This document shows positions 1-7,402 of a stretch of DNA of 8,178 bases, in pieces (position 1 is the stretch's first letter; each line of letters opens with the position of its first letter). The notes below the pieces were generated by a model. It was given only the letters and a program-made list of their open reading frames with translations. It had not been told where the DNA came from and did no database searches. The stretch lies in assembly GCA_027492415.1 (NCBI GenBank), contig JAPUEV010000273.1, positions 1 through 8,178 on the forward strand. Direction: 5' to 3'. The position numbers were made by a program, and so were the translations under genes. This DNA comes from Ignavibacteria bacterium (lineage in GTDB: Bacteria > Bacteroidota > Ignavibacteria > Tepidaquicellales > OLB5).

Positions 1-5
1 GTATC

Positions 6-1604
6 ATGAAAAGGTTTGCTGAGATGTTCACTTTGCTTGACCAGACAAATAAAACCGGTGAGAAAACCGATATTATCAGCGATTATTTTTCTGCTGCGCC
101 TGATAATGATAAGCTCTGGGTGCTGTATTTATTTTCCGGCAGGAAGCTTAAGAAATTCTTCAATGCAAGGCAGCTTTGGCAGTGGGCTGTTGAGTATTCC
201 GGGCTGCCGGAGTGGCTTGCTGATGAATCATATCACTCCGTGGGTGATATGGCTGAAACAATTTCCCTGATACTGCCGCCTCCGGAGAAAAGATCAGCAA
301 AAACCCTTTCTGAATGGATAAAATACCTTGAATCCTTAAAAGAGCTTAGTGAAGAAGAGAAGAAAAAGAAGATTATCTCTGCGCTCAACAGCCTTACACA
401 GGAAGAACGGTTTGTATTCATAAAAATAATCACAGGCGGCTTCAGGATAGGTGTATCGCAGAAAATTGTCATCAATGCACTCAGCAATTTAACGGAAATA
501 GAAACTAATATTATCTCGCACAGGCTAATGGGCAGCTGGCACCCGGAGGAAGTATCTTATAACGATCTTGTTTTCGGCGATGAAAATTATGAGGATATTT
601 CCAAACCGTATCCTTTCTACCTGGCTTATCCAATAGAAGGTGAGCCTGCTTCGCTTGGCGAACCTGCTGAATGGCAGGCTGAATGGAAGTGGGATGGAAT
701 TCGCGGTCAGGTGATCTTCCGCAATGGTGAGCTCTTTGTATGGTCAAGAGGTGAAGAGCTTGTTACTGATAAATTCCCCGAGCTGGAAGAGCTGACCAAT
801 TATTTGCCTTCGGGTACCGTTTTAGACGGCGAAATAATTTGTTTTTCTGAAGGGAAACCTCTTCCTTTCAATATCCTGCAGACAAGGATAGGCAGAAAGA
901 ACCTTACCCCAAAAATTATGAATGAAGCACCCGTTTCACTTATTGTATATGATATTATGGAATATAGTGGTGAGGATATAAGGAATAAAAGTCTTTTAGA
1001 CCGTAGAAAAATACTCGAAGAGCTTGCAGTTACAGCATCAGATTCCAAAACACTGGTACTTTCGCCTATAATAGAATACAGATCATGGGATAGCTTAAAG
1101 AAAACCAGGGAAAGCTCGAGAGAAAATATCAGTGAAGGGATAATGCTTAAGAAGAAAAGCTCAACATATGGTGTTGGCAGAAAAAAAGGTGACTGGTGGA
1201 AATGGAAAATTGATCCCTATACAATTGATGGTGTTATGATATACGCGCAAAAAGGCCACGGCAGAAGAGCTGACCTGTTTACCGATTATACATTTGGTAT
1301 CTGGGATAATGGAAGTTTAATAACATTTGCCAAGGCGTATTCCGGCCTAACTGACGCTGAAATAATGGAAGTGGATGCATTTGTAAAGAAAAATACCCTG
1401 GAAAAATTCGGACCCGTAAGGACTGTAAAGCCGGAGCTTGTTTTTGAAATTGCATTCGAGGGAATAGCTGAATCAAAAAGGCATAAATCAGGTGTGGCCG
1501 TCCGCTTTCCAAGGATTGCAAGATGGAGAAAAGATAAGCCTGCCAGTGAAGCTGACACACTGGATAATTTAAAAAAACTACTTAATGAAAGCCCTGCGAA
1601 GTAA
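6..1604 (+). CDS. ATP-dependent DNA ligase, ligase-associated repair cluster (PP_1105-type)
   Basis: Seals nicks in DNA through an enzyme-AMP intermediate, using ATP. The 532-residue product has the full three-part layout: an N-terminal DNA-binding domain (about 1-190), an adenylation domain (about 200-405) and a C-terminal OB-fold (about 408-525). Visible motifs are motif I K-W-D-G with the nucleotide-accepting Lys228, motif III D-G-E at 274-276, motif IIIa around 314-320 (VYDIMEY), motif IV E-G-I-M at 377-380, motif V with Lys399 and Lys401, and a basic motif VI region at 500-511 (RFPRIARWRKDK). Length and the downstream helicase and PdeM genes match the bacterial 'ligase-associated' family rather than phage or NHEJ LigD ligases. 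The ATG at 6-8 is used; its ATGA overlaps a possible stop of an upstream gene ending at position 9. The family assignment is firm; the exact repair role is inferred from the cluster. Confidence 0.95.
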   Translation: MKRFAEMFTLLDQTNKTGEKTDIISDYFSAAPDNDKLWVLYLFSGRKLKKFFNARQLWQWAVEYSGLPEWLADESYHSVGDMAETISLILPPPEKRSAKTLSEWIKYLESLKELSEEEKKKKIISALNSLTQEERFVFIKIITGGFRIGVSQKIVINALSNLTEIETNIISHRLMGSWHPEEVSYNDLVFGDENYEDISKPYPFYLAYPIEGEPASLGEPAEWQAEWKWDGIRGQVIFRNGELFVWSRGEELVTDKFPELEELTNYLPSGTVLDGEIICFSEGKPLPFNILQTRIGRKNLTPKIMNEAPVSLIVYDIMEYSGEDIRNKSLLDRRKILEELAVTASDSKTLVLSPIIEYRSWDSLKKTRESSRENISEGIMLKKKSSTYGVGRKKGDWWKWKIDPYTIDGVMIYAQKGHGRRADLFTDYTFGIWDNGSLITFAKAYSGLTDAEIMEVDAFVKKNTLEKFGPVRTVKPELVFEIAFEGIAESKRHKSGVAVRFPRIARWRKDKPASEADTLDNLKKLLNESPAK

Positions 1605-4086
1605 ATCAGCTGTTAAAAATTCCGGTAACAAAGCTGAAAATATTCAAAAAGCATACAGCCTGATCTTTGACTGGTTCAAAAAGAATAACCGTGAGCCGTT
1701 TGAATTCCAGAAACAGGCATGGCAGTACTATCTGAAAGGTTATAACGGTCTGCTGAATGCACCAACAGGCAGCGGCAAGACATATGCGCTTTGGCTGCCT
1801 GTTGTTATGGAGTATATCATAAACAATCCTGATTATAAAAAGAAACGTCCAAACGGTATACAGATGCTTTGGATAACCCCGCTTAAGGCTCTATCAAAAG
1901 ATATTGAAAAAGCTATGCGTGATGTACTTGCTGATCTTGAAATGCCATGGCAGGTAAGCACAAGGACAGGTGATACAACCCAATCAGTTAAGGCAAGGCA
2001 GAGCAAGAACCTCCATGAAGTGCTTATTACAACTCCGGAAAGTGTTCATGTACTGCTTTCGCAAAAAGGCTACGCAAATTTATTCAAAAACCTTAAAGCT
2101 GTGATTGTTGATGAATGGCATGAGCTTCTTGGCTCTAAAAGGGGAGTGCAGACAGAGCTTGCCTTATCAAGGCTGCGCGGTGTAAAGCCTGATCTTAAAG
2201 TGTGGGGAATATCAGCAACTATCGGCAACCTGAATGAAGCAATGGATGTACTGCTTGGCGAACATAAAGGAAGATCAAAAATTGTAAGGGCTGAGTTTGA
2301 GAAAAAAATAGAGATACATTCTATTTTGCCCGATGAGGTTGAAAAATTCCCCTGGGCAGGTCACCTTGGAATAAGGCTTATAGATAAAATTGTCCCAATA
2401 TTAAGAGCAAGCAGGTCAACACTTATTTTTACCAATACACGCTCTCAGTCTGAAATATGGTACCAGAAATTACTGGACCTTTACCCGGAATTTGCGGGAG
2501 TAATTGCGCTTCATCACGGTTCAATTGATAAGGAAATGCGGAACTGGGTTGAAAAAGCCCTGCATTCTGAAAAGCTGAAAGTAGTTGTATGTACCTCAAG
2601 CCTTGATCTTGGCGTAGATTTCCGTCCCGTTGATAATGTGATCCAGATCGGCAGCCCAAAAGGAGTGGCTCGTTTCCTGCAGCGGGCAGGCAGAAGCGGG
2701 CATCAGCCTGATGCAGTCAGCAGGATATATTTTGTACCCACGCACTCGCTTGAGCTGGTAGAAGGCGCGGCGCTAAAGGAAGCGATAAAAAGAAAAGTAT
2801 TTGAAGACAGGCAGCCGATATTAAAGCCATATGACGTGCTTATTCAATACCTCGTCACGCTTGCTGTATCTGATGGCTTTGATGAGGAACAGGTTTACAA
2901 TGAAGTTAAGTCAACATTCGCATTCCAAACCTTAAATTTAAGCGAATGGAGCTGGATAATGAAGTTCATAACTTCCGGCGGTGATGCGCTGAAGAACTAT
3001 GATGAATACCGGAAAGTGATATTTGAAGACGGCTTGTATAAGCTTACCGATAGAAGGAAAGCACTCTTCCATAAGCTTTCAATCGGTACAATTGATAGTG
3101 ATATAAGCATGAACGTAAGGTACCTTAGCGGCGGAAGGCTGGGCTCAATTGAAGAAGGATTTATTGCATCATTAAAAACAGGTGATGTGTTTTCATTTGC
3201 AGGCAGAACTGTTGAGCTTGTAAACATTAAAGAAAATACAGCATATGTCCGCCGCAGCAAAAAGCGCTCAAGCCGTGTGCCTAGCTGGCAGGGCGGAAGA
3301 ATGCCATTATCATCACGATTGACGGAAATGCTTAGAATTAAGCTGAACGAAGCCCTTGAAGCTAACCCAAAGGATATAGAAATACGGACTATCAAGCCGC
3401 TTGTGACTCTGCAGGCTGCAAGATCAGCTGTTCCAAAAAGCAATGAGCTGCTGATAGAAAAATTTGAAACAGATGAGGGTCACCATTTATTTGTATACCC
3501 TTTCGAAGGAAGGCTTGTTCATGAAGGTATGGCTGCAATTTTTGCATACAGGATGTCGCAGCTAAAGCCAATGACGTTTTCATATGCTATGAATGATTAC
3601 GGATTTGAGCTGCTGAGTGATACGGATATTCCCATTGAAGATGCAATAAATAATAACTTATTTTCGGATGAGAACTTAACCGAAGATATTTATAAAAGCA
3701 TTAACAGCGGAGAGCTTGCCAAAAGAAGGTTCAGGCCTATTGCAAGGATATCGGGACTTATATTTTCAGGCTACCCGGGTAAATATAAAACCAGCAGGAA
3801 CCTGCAGGCATCAGCGCAATTACTGTTTGATGTATTCAGCAAGTATGAGCCTGAAAGCCTGTTGATAAAACAGGCGTACGAGGAAATGCTGCAGTTCCAG
3901 CTTGAAGAGTACAGGCTGCGGATTGCGCTTGAAAGAATAAGAAAACAAAAAATAATATTAACGCACCCGGGCAGGCCAACGCCGTTTGCATTCCCAATTA
4001 TGGTGGATTTTATGAGAGAAAAAATGAGCTCAGAAAAGCTTGAAGACAGGGTAAGGAAAATGCAGCTTAAGTATGAAAAAGATTGA
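1585..4086 (+). CDS. Ligase-associated Lhr-like DEXH-box helicase
   Basis: Superfamily 2 ATP-driven DNA (or DNA:RNA) translocase of the Lhr branch. In the 833-residue product I can read a Q-motif-like segment (about 39-44), Walker A A-P-T-G-S-G-K-T at 59-66, motif Ia T-P-L-K-A at 98-102, T-T-P-E-S at 149-153, motif II D-E-W-H at 176-179, motif III S-A-T at 210-212, motif IV around 281-290, motif V near 335-346 and motif VI Q-R-A-G-R-S-G-H at 366-373. The remaining 450 or so residues fit the winged-helix and C-terminal core domain of Lhr proteins. The D-E-W-H box in place of D-E-V-H and the neighbouring genes point to the ligase-associated subfamily, shorter than the roughly 1,500-residue full-length Lhr. 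The ATG at 1585 lies inside the ligase gene (20-nt overlap), implying translational coupling; no Shine-Dalgarno is visible. All helicase motifs look intact. Confidence 0.95.
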   Translation: MKALRSKSAVKNSGNKAENIQKAYSLIFDWFKKNNREPFEFQKQAWQYYLKGYNGLLNAPTGSGKTYALWLPVVMEYIINNPDYKKKRPNGIQMLWITPLKALSKDIEKAMRDVLADLEMPWQVSTRTGDTTQSVKARQSKNLHEVLITTPESVHVLLSQKGYANLFKNLKAVIVDEWHELLGSKRGVQTELALSRLRGVKPDLKVWGISATIGNLNEAMDVLLGEHKGRSKIVRAEFEKKIEIHSILPDEVEKFPWAGHLGIRLIDKIVPILRASRSTLIFTNTRSQSEIWYQKLLDLYPEFAGVIALHHGSIDKEMRNWVEKALHSEKLKVVVCTSSLDLGVDFRPVDNVIQIGSPKGVARFLQRAGRSGHQPDAVSRIYFVPTHSLELVEGAALKEAIKRKVFEDRQPILKPYDVLIQYLVTLAVSDGFDEEQVYNEVKSTFAFQTLNLSEWSWIMKFITSGGDALKNYDEYRKVIFEDGLYKLTDRRKALFHKLSIGTIDSDISMNVRYLSGGRLGSIEEGFIASLKTGDVFSFAGRTVELVNIKENTAYVRRSKKRSSRVPSWQGGRMPLSSRLTEMLRIKLNEALEANPKDIEIRTIKPLVTLQAARSAVPKSNELLIEKFETDEGHHLFVYPFEGRLVHEGMAAIFAYRMSQLKPMTFSYAMNDYGFELLSDTDIPIEDAINNNLFSDENLTEDIYKSINSGELAKRRFRPIARISGLIFSGYPGKYKTSRNLQASAQLLFDVFSKYEPESLLIKQAYEEMLQFQLEEYRLRIALERIRKQKIILTHPGRPTPFAFPIMVDFMREKMSSEKLEDRVRKMQLKYEKD

Positions 4087-4147
4087 GATATCGTAAAATT
4101 AAAACAAGGATGGATCTATCAATTTAGAGAACTCTCATAAAATAACT

Positions 4148-4804
4148 TTGTTTGATGAAGAGCTTACTTTACTTCCCTCTAAAGCTGTTTACATTGAAAA
4201 GCACAAGACACTTATTGCCAGTGATATCCATTTAGGCAAGGTTGGTCATTTCAGGGATGCCGGTATTGCTATCCCCGGCGGGCTGGCTGAAGCAGATCTT
4301 ATCACGCTTGATGATATAATAAAAACTCTTGATGTAAATGAGCTGTTCATCCTGGGTGATCTTTTTCACAGTGGTGTAAACTATGATGTAAGGCTCTTTG
4401 ATGCCTGGCGCGAAGTTCATCACAGCATTGATATAAACCTTGTTAAGGGTAACCATGATATAATGTCAGACCAGTTATATTCTAATTTTGAGATAAGGAT
4501 ACATAAAAAATATTTCCTTTGGAACAGGTTCCTTTTTACGCATAAGCCGCTGGATGATAATGTTATTTTAAACGGATGTGACTATATTTTTTGCGGACAT
4601 GTTCACCCCGGTGTCAGGCTGCAGGGTAAAGCCAGGCAGTCACTAAGCCTGCCGTGTTTTTATTTCTCAGAAAAGCAGTGTATCCTTCCTGCTTTTGGTG
4701 AGTTTACCGGAAAGTATATTATAAGACCAAACGGCAATGACAGGGTATATGTTGTTGCTAAGAGTGAAAAAGAATATGTTGTGCTTAAAGTTGACAAAAA
4801 TTGA
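4148..4804 (+). CDS. pdeM: Ligase-associated DNA damage response metallophosphoesterase (PdeM-like)
   Basis: Calcineurin-like metal-dependent phosphoesterase, in this family thought to act as a DNA endonuclease or phosphodiesterase with the ligase and helicase. Metal-binding motifs are complete, in numbering from the TTG at 4148: D26-x-H28 (DIHLGK), G70-D71 followed by H74, G-N-H-D at 101-104, H132-K-P and G-H-V-H at 150-153. At 218 residues it has the family's usual length. The start is uncertain. No ATG, GTG or TTG lies in frame between the stop at 4100-4102 and the TTG at 4148, yet the reading frame upstream of the TTG (I-T-L just before F-D-E-E-L) looks like the first beta-strand of the family. 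An out-of-frame ATG at 4110 would come into frame if one base were added near 4120. The gene follows the helicase by 61 nt and is closed by a hairpin terminator. Confidence 0.88.
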   Translation: MFDEELTLLPSKAVYIEKHKTLIASDIHLGKVGHFRDAGIAIPGGLAEADLITLDDIIKTLDVNELFILGDLFHSGVNYDVRLFDAWREVHHSIDINLVKGNHDIMSDQLYSNFEIRIHKKYFLWNRFLFTHKPLDDNVILNGCDYIFCGHVHPGVRLQGKARQSLSLPCFYFSEKQCILPAFGEFTGKYIIRPNGNDRVYVVAKSEKEYVVLKVDKN

Positions 4805-4828
4805 GTTTTAATAAAACAGTGTTACCAT

Positions 4829-4861
4829 AAAAAAGTCCCGTAAATTAACGGGACTTTTTTT
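4829..4861. terminator. Bidirectional intrinsic terminator between convergent genes
   Basis: A 13-bp perfect inverted repeat (4829-4841 with 4848-4860) encloses a 6-nt loop. The G+C-rich core is GTCCCGT/ACGGGAC, flanked by A's on the left and T's on the right, so each strand ends in a U-tract. It starts 24 nt after the pdeM stop and ends 19 nt before the stop of the lipoprotein gene on the other strand, so it can end transcription from both sides. Confidence 0.93.
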
Positions 4862-4879
4862 AATTCTATGAAAAAATAA

Positions 4880-5752
4880 TTAATGAGTTAATAATGTATA
4901 TGTATTGTATTTAAATTCATTTGTTGCATCATTATTAAATCCCTTTTCGATATAATACTCAAACGTATTGCTGTTTACTTTATTGCTGCCGTTTTTGGTA
5001 TAAAGATTATACCCGTAATCAAAGCCTGTGAACAGGTTATTGCGGATTATATTTTTTTGCGGTGAGCTTAAAGTATCCGATATTTTTACACCGGTCGGTC
5101 TACCGGTTGATGGGTTGGGATTGCCATAGCACGTATTGCTCAGGAATTTATTATCAATGCTTAAAGCGCCGGTTATTTCTACTGCATTATCAAGCGAATT
5201 AAAAACGCTCCAGCTTACCTGTATCCTTGGTGAGCTGCTAATCTTTACTCCAGAGTAATGAGGCGGTACATCAAGCAGATCTGTGCTTACAGGAGTGTAT
5301 TCTATATCCTTGGCGGTGCAATCACTTGAATTATTGAATACAAATGCGGTGCGGTAAAAATTAATATCACCGTTATAGATCATTACAAAGCTTGAGTTGT
5401 TCACAATTATTCCGGTCGGTTCAACTGATGCCGAGGGCATTGCGTTGAGTGAATAATCATTCAGATTGATAGTAACATGGTTTGTGTTCTGCACGGTTAT
5501 TCCGCTTAAGCCACCTGCAGATGTTAGCTCTTTTTTTACTTTATATGAGCCCGGCTGGGTTATTACATACGGCAGGGTATCAATTATTATCCACGCTGAG
5601 GAAGGTGAATAATTGATAACGTTGTCCTCAGAGCTTATATTTTGTTCCATTGATTCATTATCACTTAAGTCAGATGTTGTTACAGAATTATCATTATTGC
5701 AGGCAAATAAAAATATAGAAAGCAAAAATGCTGCTATTATTGTTTTAAACAT
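4880..5752 (-). CDS. Secreted lipoprotein with right-handed parallel beta-helix repeats, function unknown
   Basis: A 290-residue protein with a lipoprotein signal peptide: M-F-K, a hydrophobic stretch (5-16) and lipobox L-F-A-C with the lipidated cysteine at residue 18. After it comes a polar Asn/Ser/Asp-rich linker (19-50). The block P-Y-V-I-T-Q-P-G-S-Y-K-V (61-72), followed by G-I-T-V and V-T-I-N-L-N-D-Y-S-L (93-102), is the typical entry into a right-handed beta-helix (NosD/pectate-lyase-like). From about 84 to 285, short strands and Asn-rich turns recur (G-I-I-V-N-N, G-V-K-I twice, N-I-I-R-N-N-L-F, K-V-N-S-N-T-F). I see no catalytic residues that would name an enzyme; a carbohydrate-binding or surface role is only a guess. 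The gene stands alone, convergent to the repair operon, and the ATG at 5752 has no Shine-Dalgarno. Confidence 0.85.
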   Translation of the reverse strand: MFKTIIAAFLLSIFLFACNNDNSVTTSDLSDNESMEQNISSEDNVINYSPSSAWIIIDTLPYVITQPGSYKVKKELTSAGGLSGITVQNTNHVTINLNDYSLNAMPSASVEPTGIIVNNSSFVMIYNGDINFYRTAFVFNNSSDCTAKDIEYTPVSTDLLDVPPHYSGVKISSSPRIQVSWSVFNSLDNAVEITGALSIDNKFLSNTCYGNPNPSTGRPTGVKISDTLSSPQKNIIRNNLFTGFDYGYNLYTKNGSNKVNSNTFEYYIEKGFNNDATNEFKYNTYTLLTH

Positions 5753-5869
5753 GATTTTGGGATTAGTTATTGCTCAAAATTATTACTCAGTTAATATATT
5801 TAAAAGGGTAATTTTAATAAATTGTTGTAACTTATCTAAAAATAATTATTTATAGCTTAGCTAAACAGC

Positions 5870-5905
5870 TTAAAATAAAAAAAGCAGCCAATATTAGGCT
5901 GCTTT
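5870..5905 (-). terminator. Intrinsic terminator of the tRNA-Thr gene
   Basis: Read on the minus strand, the stem AAAGCAGCC (complement of 5897-5905) pairs with GGCTGCTTT (complement of 5881-5889) across a 7-nt loop, giving a perfect 9-bp hairpin that runs into T-rich sequence (TTTTATTTTA). It begins 11 nt after the 3' end of the tRNA, so it most likely ends that transcript and insulates the lipoprotein gene behind it. Confidence 0.9.
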
Positions 5906-5916
5906 AATGTTTTCAG

Positions 5917-5989
5917 AGCTAGCGACCGGGATCGAACCGGTGGCCTGCGCATTACGAATGCGCTGCTCTACCAGCTGAGCTACGCTAGC
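5917..5989 (-). tRNA. tRNA-Thr, anticodon CGT
   Basis: A complete 73-nt cloverleaf folds on the minus strand. It has a 7-bp acceptor stem GCTAGCG/CGCTAGC, a D-arm with GCTC/GAGC, a 5-bp anticodon stem GCGCA/TGCGC with loop TTCGTAA, a 5-nt variable loop and a T-arm ACCGG-TTCGATC-CCGGT. The anticodon CGT reads the threonine codon ACG. Base pairs G1-C72 and C2-G71 and anticodon bases G35 and U36 agree with the known identity set of bacterial tRNA-Thr. The discriminator base is U, and CCA is not encoded (CTG follows), so CCA must be added by the tRNA nucleotidyltransferase. The gene lies 52 nt after ahcY in the same direction and has its own terminator. Confidence 0.96.
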
Positions 5990-5992
5990 TTT

Positions 5993-6033
5993 TCAATATA
6001 CAATTAACAGGTTCATCGTTCATTGTATATTGA
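5993..6033. repeat. 12-bp perfect inverted repeat between ahcY and tRNA-Thr
   Basis: TCAATATACAAT (5993-6004) is the exact reverse complement of ATTGTATATTGA (6022-6033), separated by 17 nt. After one mismatch, three more pairs (AAC 6006-6008 with GTT 6018-6020) can extend the stem. Neither strand has a T-tract after it, so it is not a standard terminator. It fills most of the gap between the ahcY stop and the tRNA 5' end. Possible roles are an RNA hairpin for processing the ahcY-tRNA transcript, 3'-end protection of ahcY mRNA, or an operator. The structure is seen directly; the role is unknown. Confidence 0.7.
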
Positions 6034-6041
6034 TAACTGAT

Positions 6042-7367
6042 CTAATACCTGTACCACTCAGCTTTGAACGGTCCTTCGACTTCAACACCAATGTATTTTG
6101 CCTGTTCAGGTGAAAGCTTTTCAAGCATTGCACCAACCTTGGCAAGATGAAGCCTTGCAACTTTTTCATCAAGATGTTTTGGAAGCACATACACTTCATT
6201 TTTATAATTTGTATGGTTGGTCCAAAGCTCTATCTGTGCAAGTACCTGGTTACTGAATGAATTTGACATTACAAATGAGGGGTGACCCATTGCGCAGCCA
6301 AGATTTACAAGCCTGCCTTCTGCAAGAATTATTATCTCTTTGCCGTCAACATTATATATATCAACCTGCGGCTTAATTGTTATTTTTGTATTTCCGTAAT
6401 TCTTGTTAAGCCATGCCATATCAATTTCATTATCAAAATGTCCGATATTGCATACAATCGCTTTATCTTTCATTGATTTGAAATGCCTGTCTGTGATAAT
6501 GTTCAGGTTGCCTGTAGCAGTAACCATAATATCACATACCTTTGCAGCTTCATCCATTGTTGTTACCTGGTAGCCATCCATTGCAGCCTGCAGCGCGCAG
6601 ATAGGATCAATTTCAGTTACCATTACACGAGCGCCAGCGCCGCGTAATGACTGAGCTGAACCTTTACCAACATCGCCGTAACCTGCAACAACTGCTACTT
6701 TACCTGCCATCATTACATCTGTTGCGCGTCTGATAGCATCAACCAATGATTCCTTGCAGCCGTATTTATTATCAAACTTTGATTTTGTAACTGAATCATT
6801 AACATTAATACATGGCAATGATAAAGTGCCGTTCTTCATTCTTTCATAAAGCCTGTGAACGCCTGTTGTGGTTTCTTCGCTGATACCTTTTATTCCTGCA
6901 ATTAATTCAGGGTAATCATCAAGCACCATGTTCGTTAAGTCGCCGCCGTCATCAAGAATCATATTCAGCGGTTTATCAAATGAGCCAAAGAATAATGTCT
7001 GCTCTATGCACCAGTTGAATTCTTCTTCATTCATGCCTTTCCATGCGTAAACCGGAATACCTGCTGCTGCAATTGCTGCTGCTGCGTGATCCTGGGTTGA
7101 AAAGATATTGCATGATGACCATTTTACTTCTGCGCCAAGCTCAATTAATGTTTCAATCAATACGGCGGTCTGTATTGTCATATGCAGGCATCCTGCTATC
7201 CTTGCGCCTTTAAGCGGTTTTGAATCCTTGTACTCTTCCCTGATAGCCATTAATCCCGGCATTTCAGCTTCAGCAAGGCGGATTTCTTTCCTGCCCCATT
7301 CAGCAAGTGAAAGATCTTTCACTTTGAACTTTTCAAGCTTTAAATCTTTTTCTAATGTTTTTGGCAT
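6042..7367 (-). CDS. ahcY: S-adenosylhomocysteine hydrolase (adenosylhomocysteinase)
   Basis: Cytosolic NAD-dependent enzyme that splits S-adenosylhomocysteine into adenosine and homocysteine, clearing the inhibitor left by methyltransferases in the activated methyl cycle. The 441-residue product is full length. Visible are C-N-I-F-S-T-Q-D-H at 86-94, D-G-G-D at 140-143, E-E-T-T-T-G-V at 164-170, the substrate-site series N190, K195, D199 and C204 (equivalent to human N181, K186, D190, C195), the NAD-binding Rossmann loop G-Y-G-D-V-G-K-G at 229-236, G-H-F-D-N-E at 309-314 and the C-terminal K435 and Y439 that reach into the partner subunit's NAD site. It lacks the roughly 40-residue insertion before E-E-T-T-T-G present in enzymes such as the mycobacterial one. 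The ATG at 7367 has an A/T-rich leader without Shine-Dalgarno, 35 nt after the macro gene, so it is probably read from the aspS-side promoter. Confidence 0.98.
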   Translation of the reverse strand: MPKTLEKDLKLEKFKVKDLSLAEWGRKEIRLAEAEMPGLMAIREEYKDSKPLKGARIAGCLHMTIQTAVLIETLIELGAEVKWSSCNIFSTQDHAAAAIAAAGIPVYAWKGMNEEEFNWCIEQTLFFGSFDKPLNMILDDGGDLTNMVLDDYPELIAGIKGISEETTTGVHRLYERMKNGTLSLPCINVNDSVTKSKFDNKYGCKESLVDAIRRATDVMMAGKVAVVAGYGDVGKGSAQSLRGAGARVMVTEIDPICALQAAMDGYQVTTMDEAAKVCDIMVTATGNLNIITDRHFKSMKDKAIVCNIGHFDNEIDMAWLNKNYGNTKITIKPQVDIYNVDGKEIIILAEGRLVNLGCAMGHPSFVMSNSFSNQVLAQIELWTNHTNYKNEVYVLPKHLDEKVARLHLAKVGAMLEKLSPEQAKYIGVEVEGPFKAEWYRY

Positions 7368-7402
7368 TTTAAATATATTATGTTATGGTTTTATAAATTA
7401 AA

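Noticed and set aside
2997..3443. 148-residue open frame on the minus strand inside the helicase gene
   Set aside because: It lies wholly opposite an intact, motif-complete helicase gene, resembles no known protein, and is an antisense shadow.
5775..5782. TAATTTTG on the minus strand, matching the Bacteroidota -7 element TAnnTTTG, 22 nt before the lipoprotein start
   Set aside because: No TTG lies at the expected 17-20 nt upstream, and an 8-mer this A/T-rich is easily met by chance; a promoter is likely in this region but cannot be placed.
5613..5855. 80-residue plus-strand open frame overlapping the lipoprotein start
   Set aside because: Mostly antisense to the signal peptide and linker of the lipoprotein, with no recognisable protein features of its own.
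5840..5864. Short palindromes AAATAATTATTT and TTAGCTAA
   Set aside because: Both are short and in very A/T-rich intergenic sequence; expected by chance.
7061..7086. GCT/CTG triplet-rich stretch resembling a microsatellite
   Set aside because: It encodes the conserved alanine-rich A-A-A-A-I-A-A-A-G segment of ahcY; codon choice explains it.
7368..7402. Possible SAH riboswitch before ahcY
   Set aside because: The gap to the macro gene is only 35 nt and A/T-rich, with no room for the riboswitch fold.
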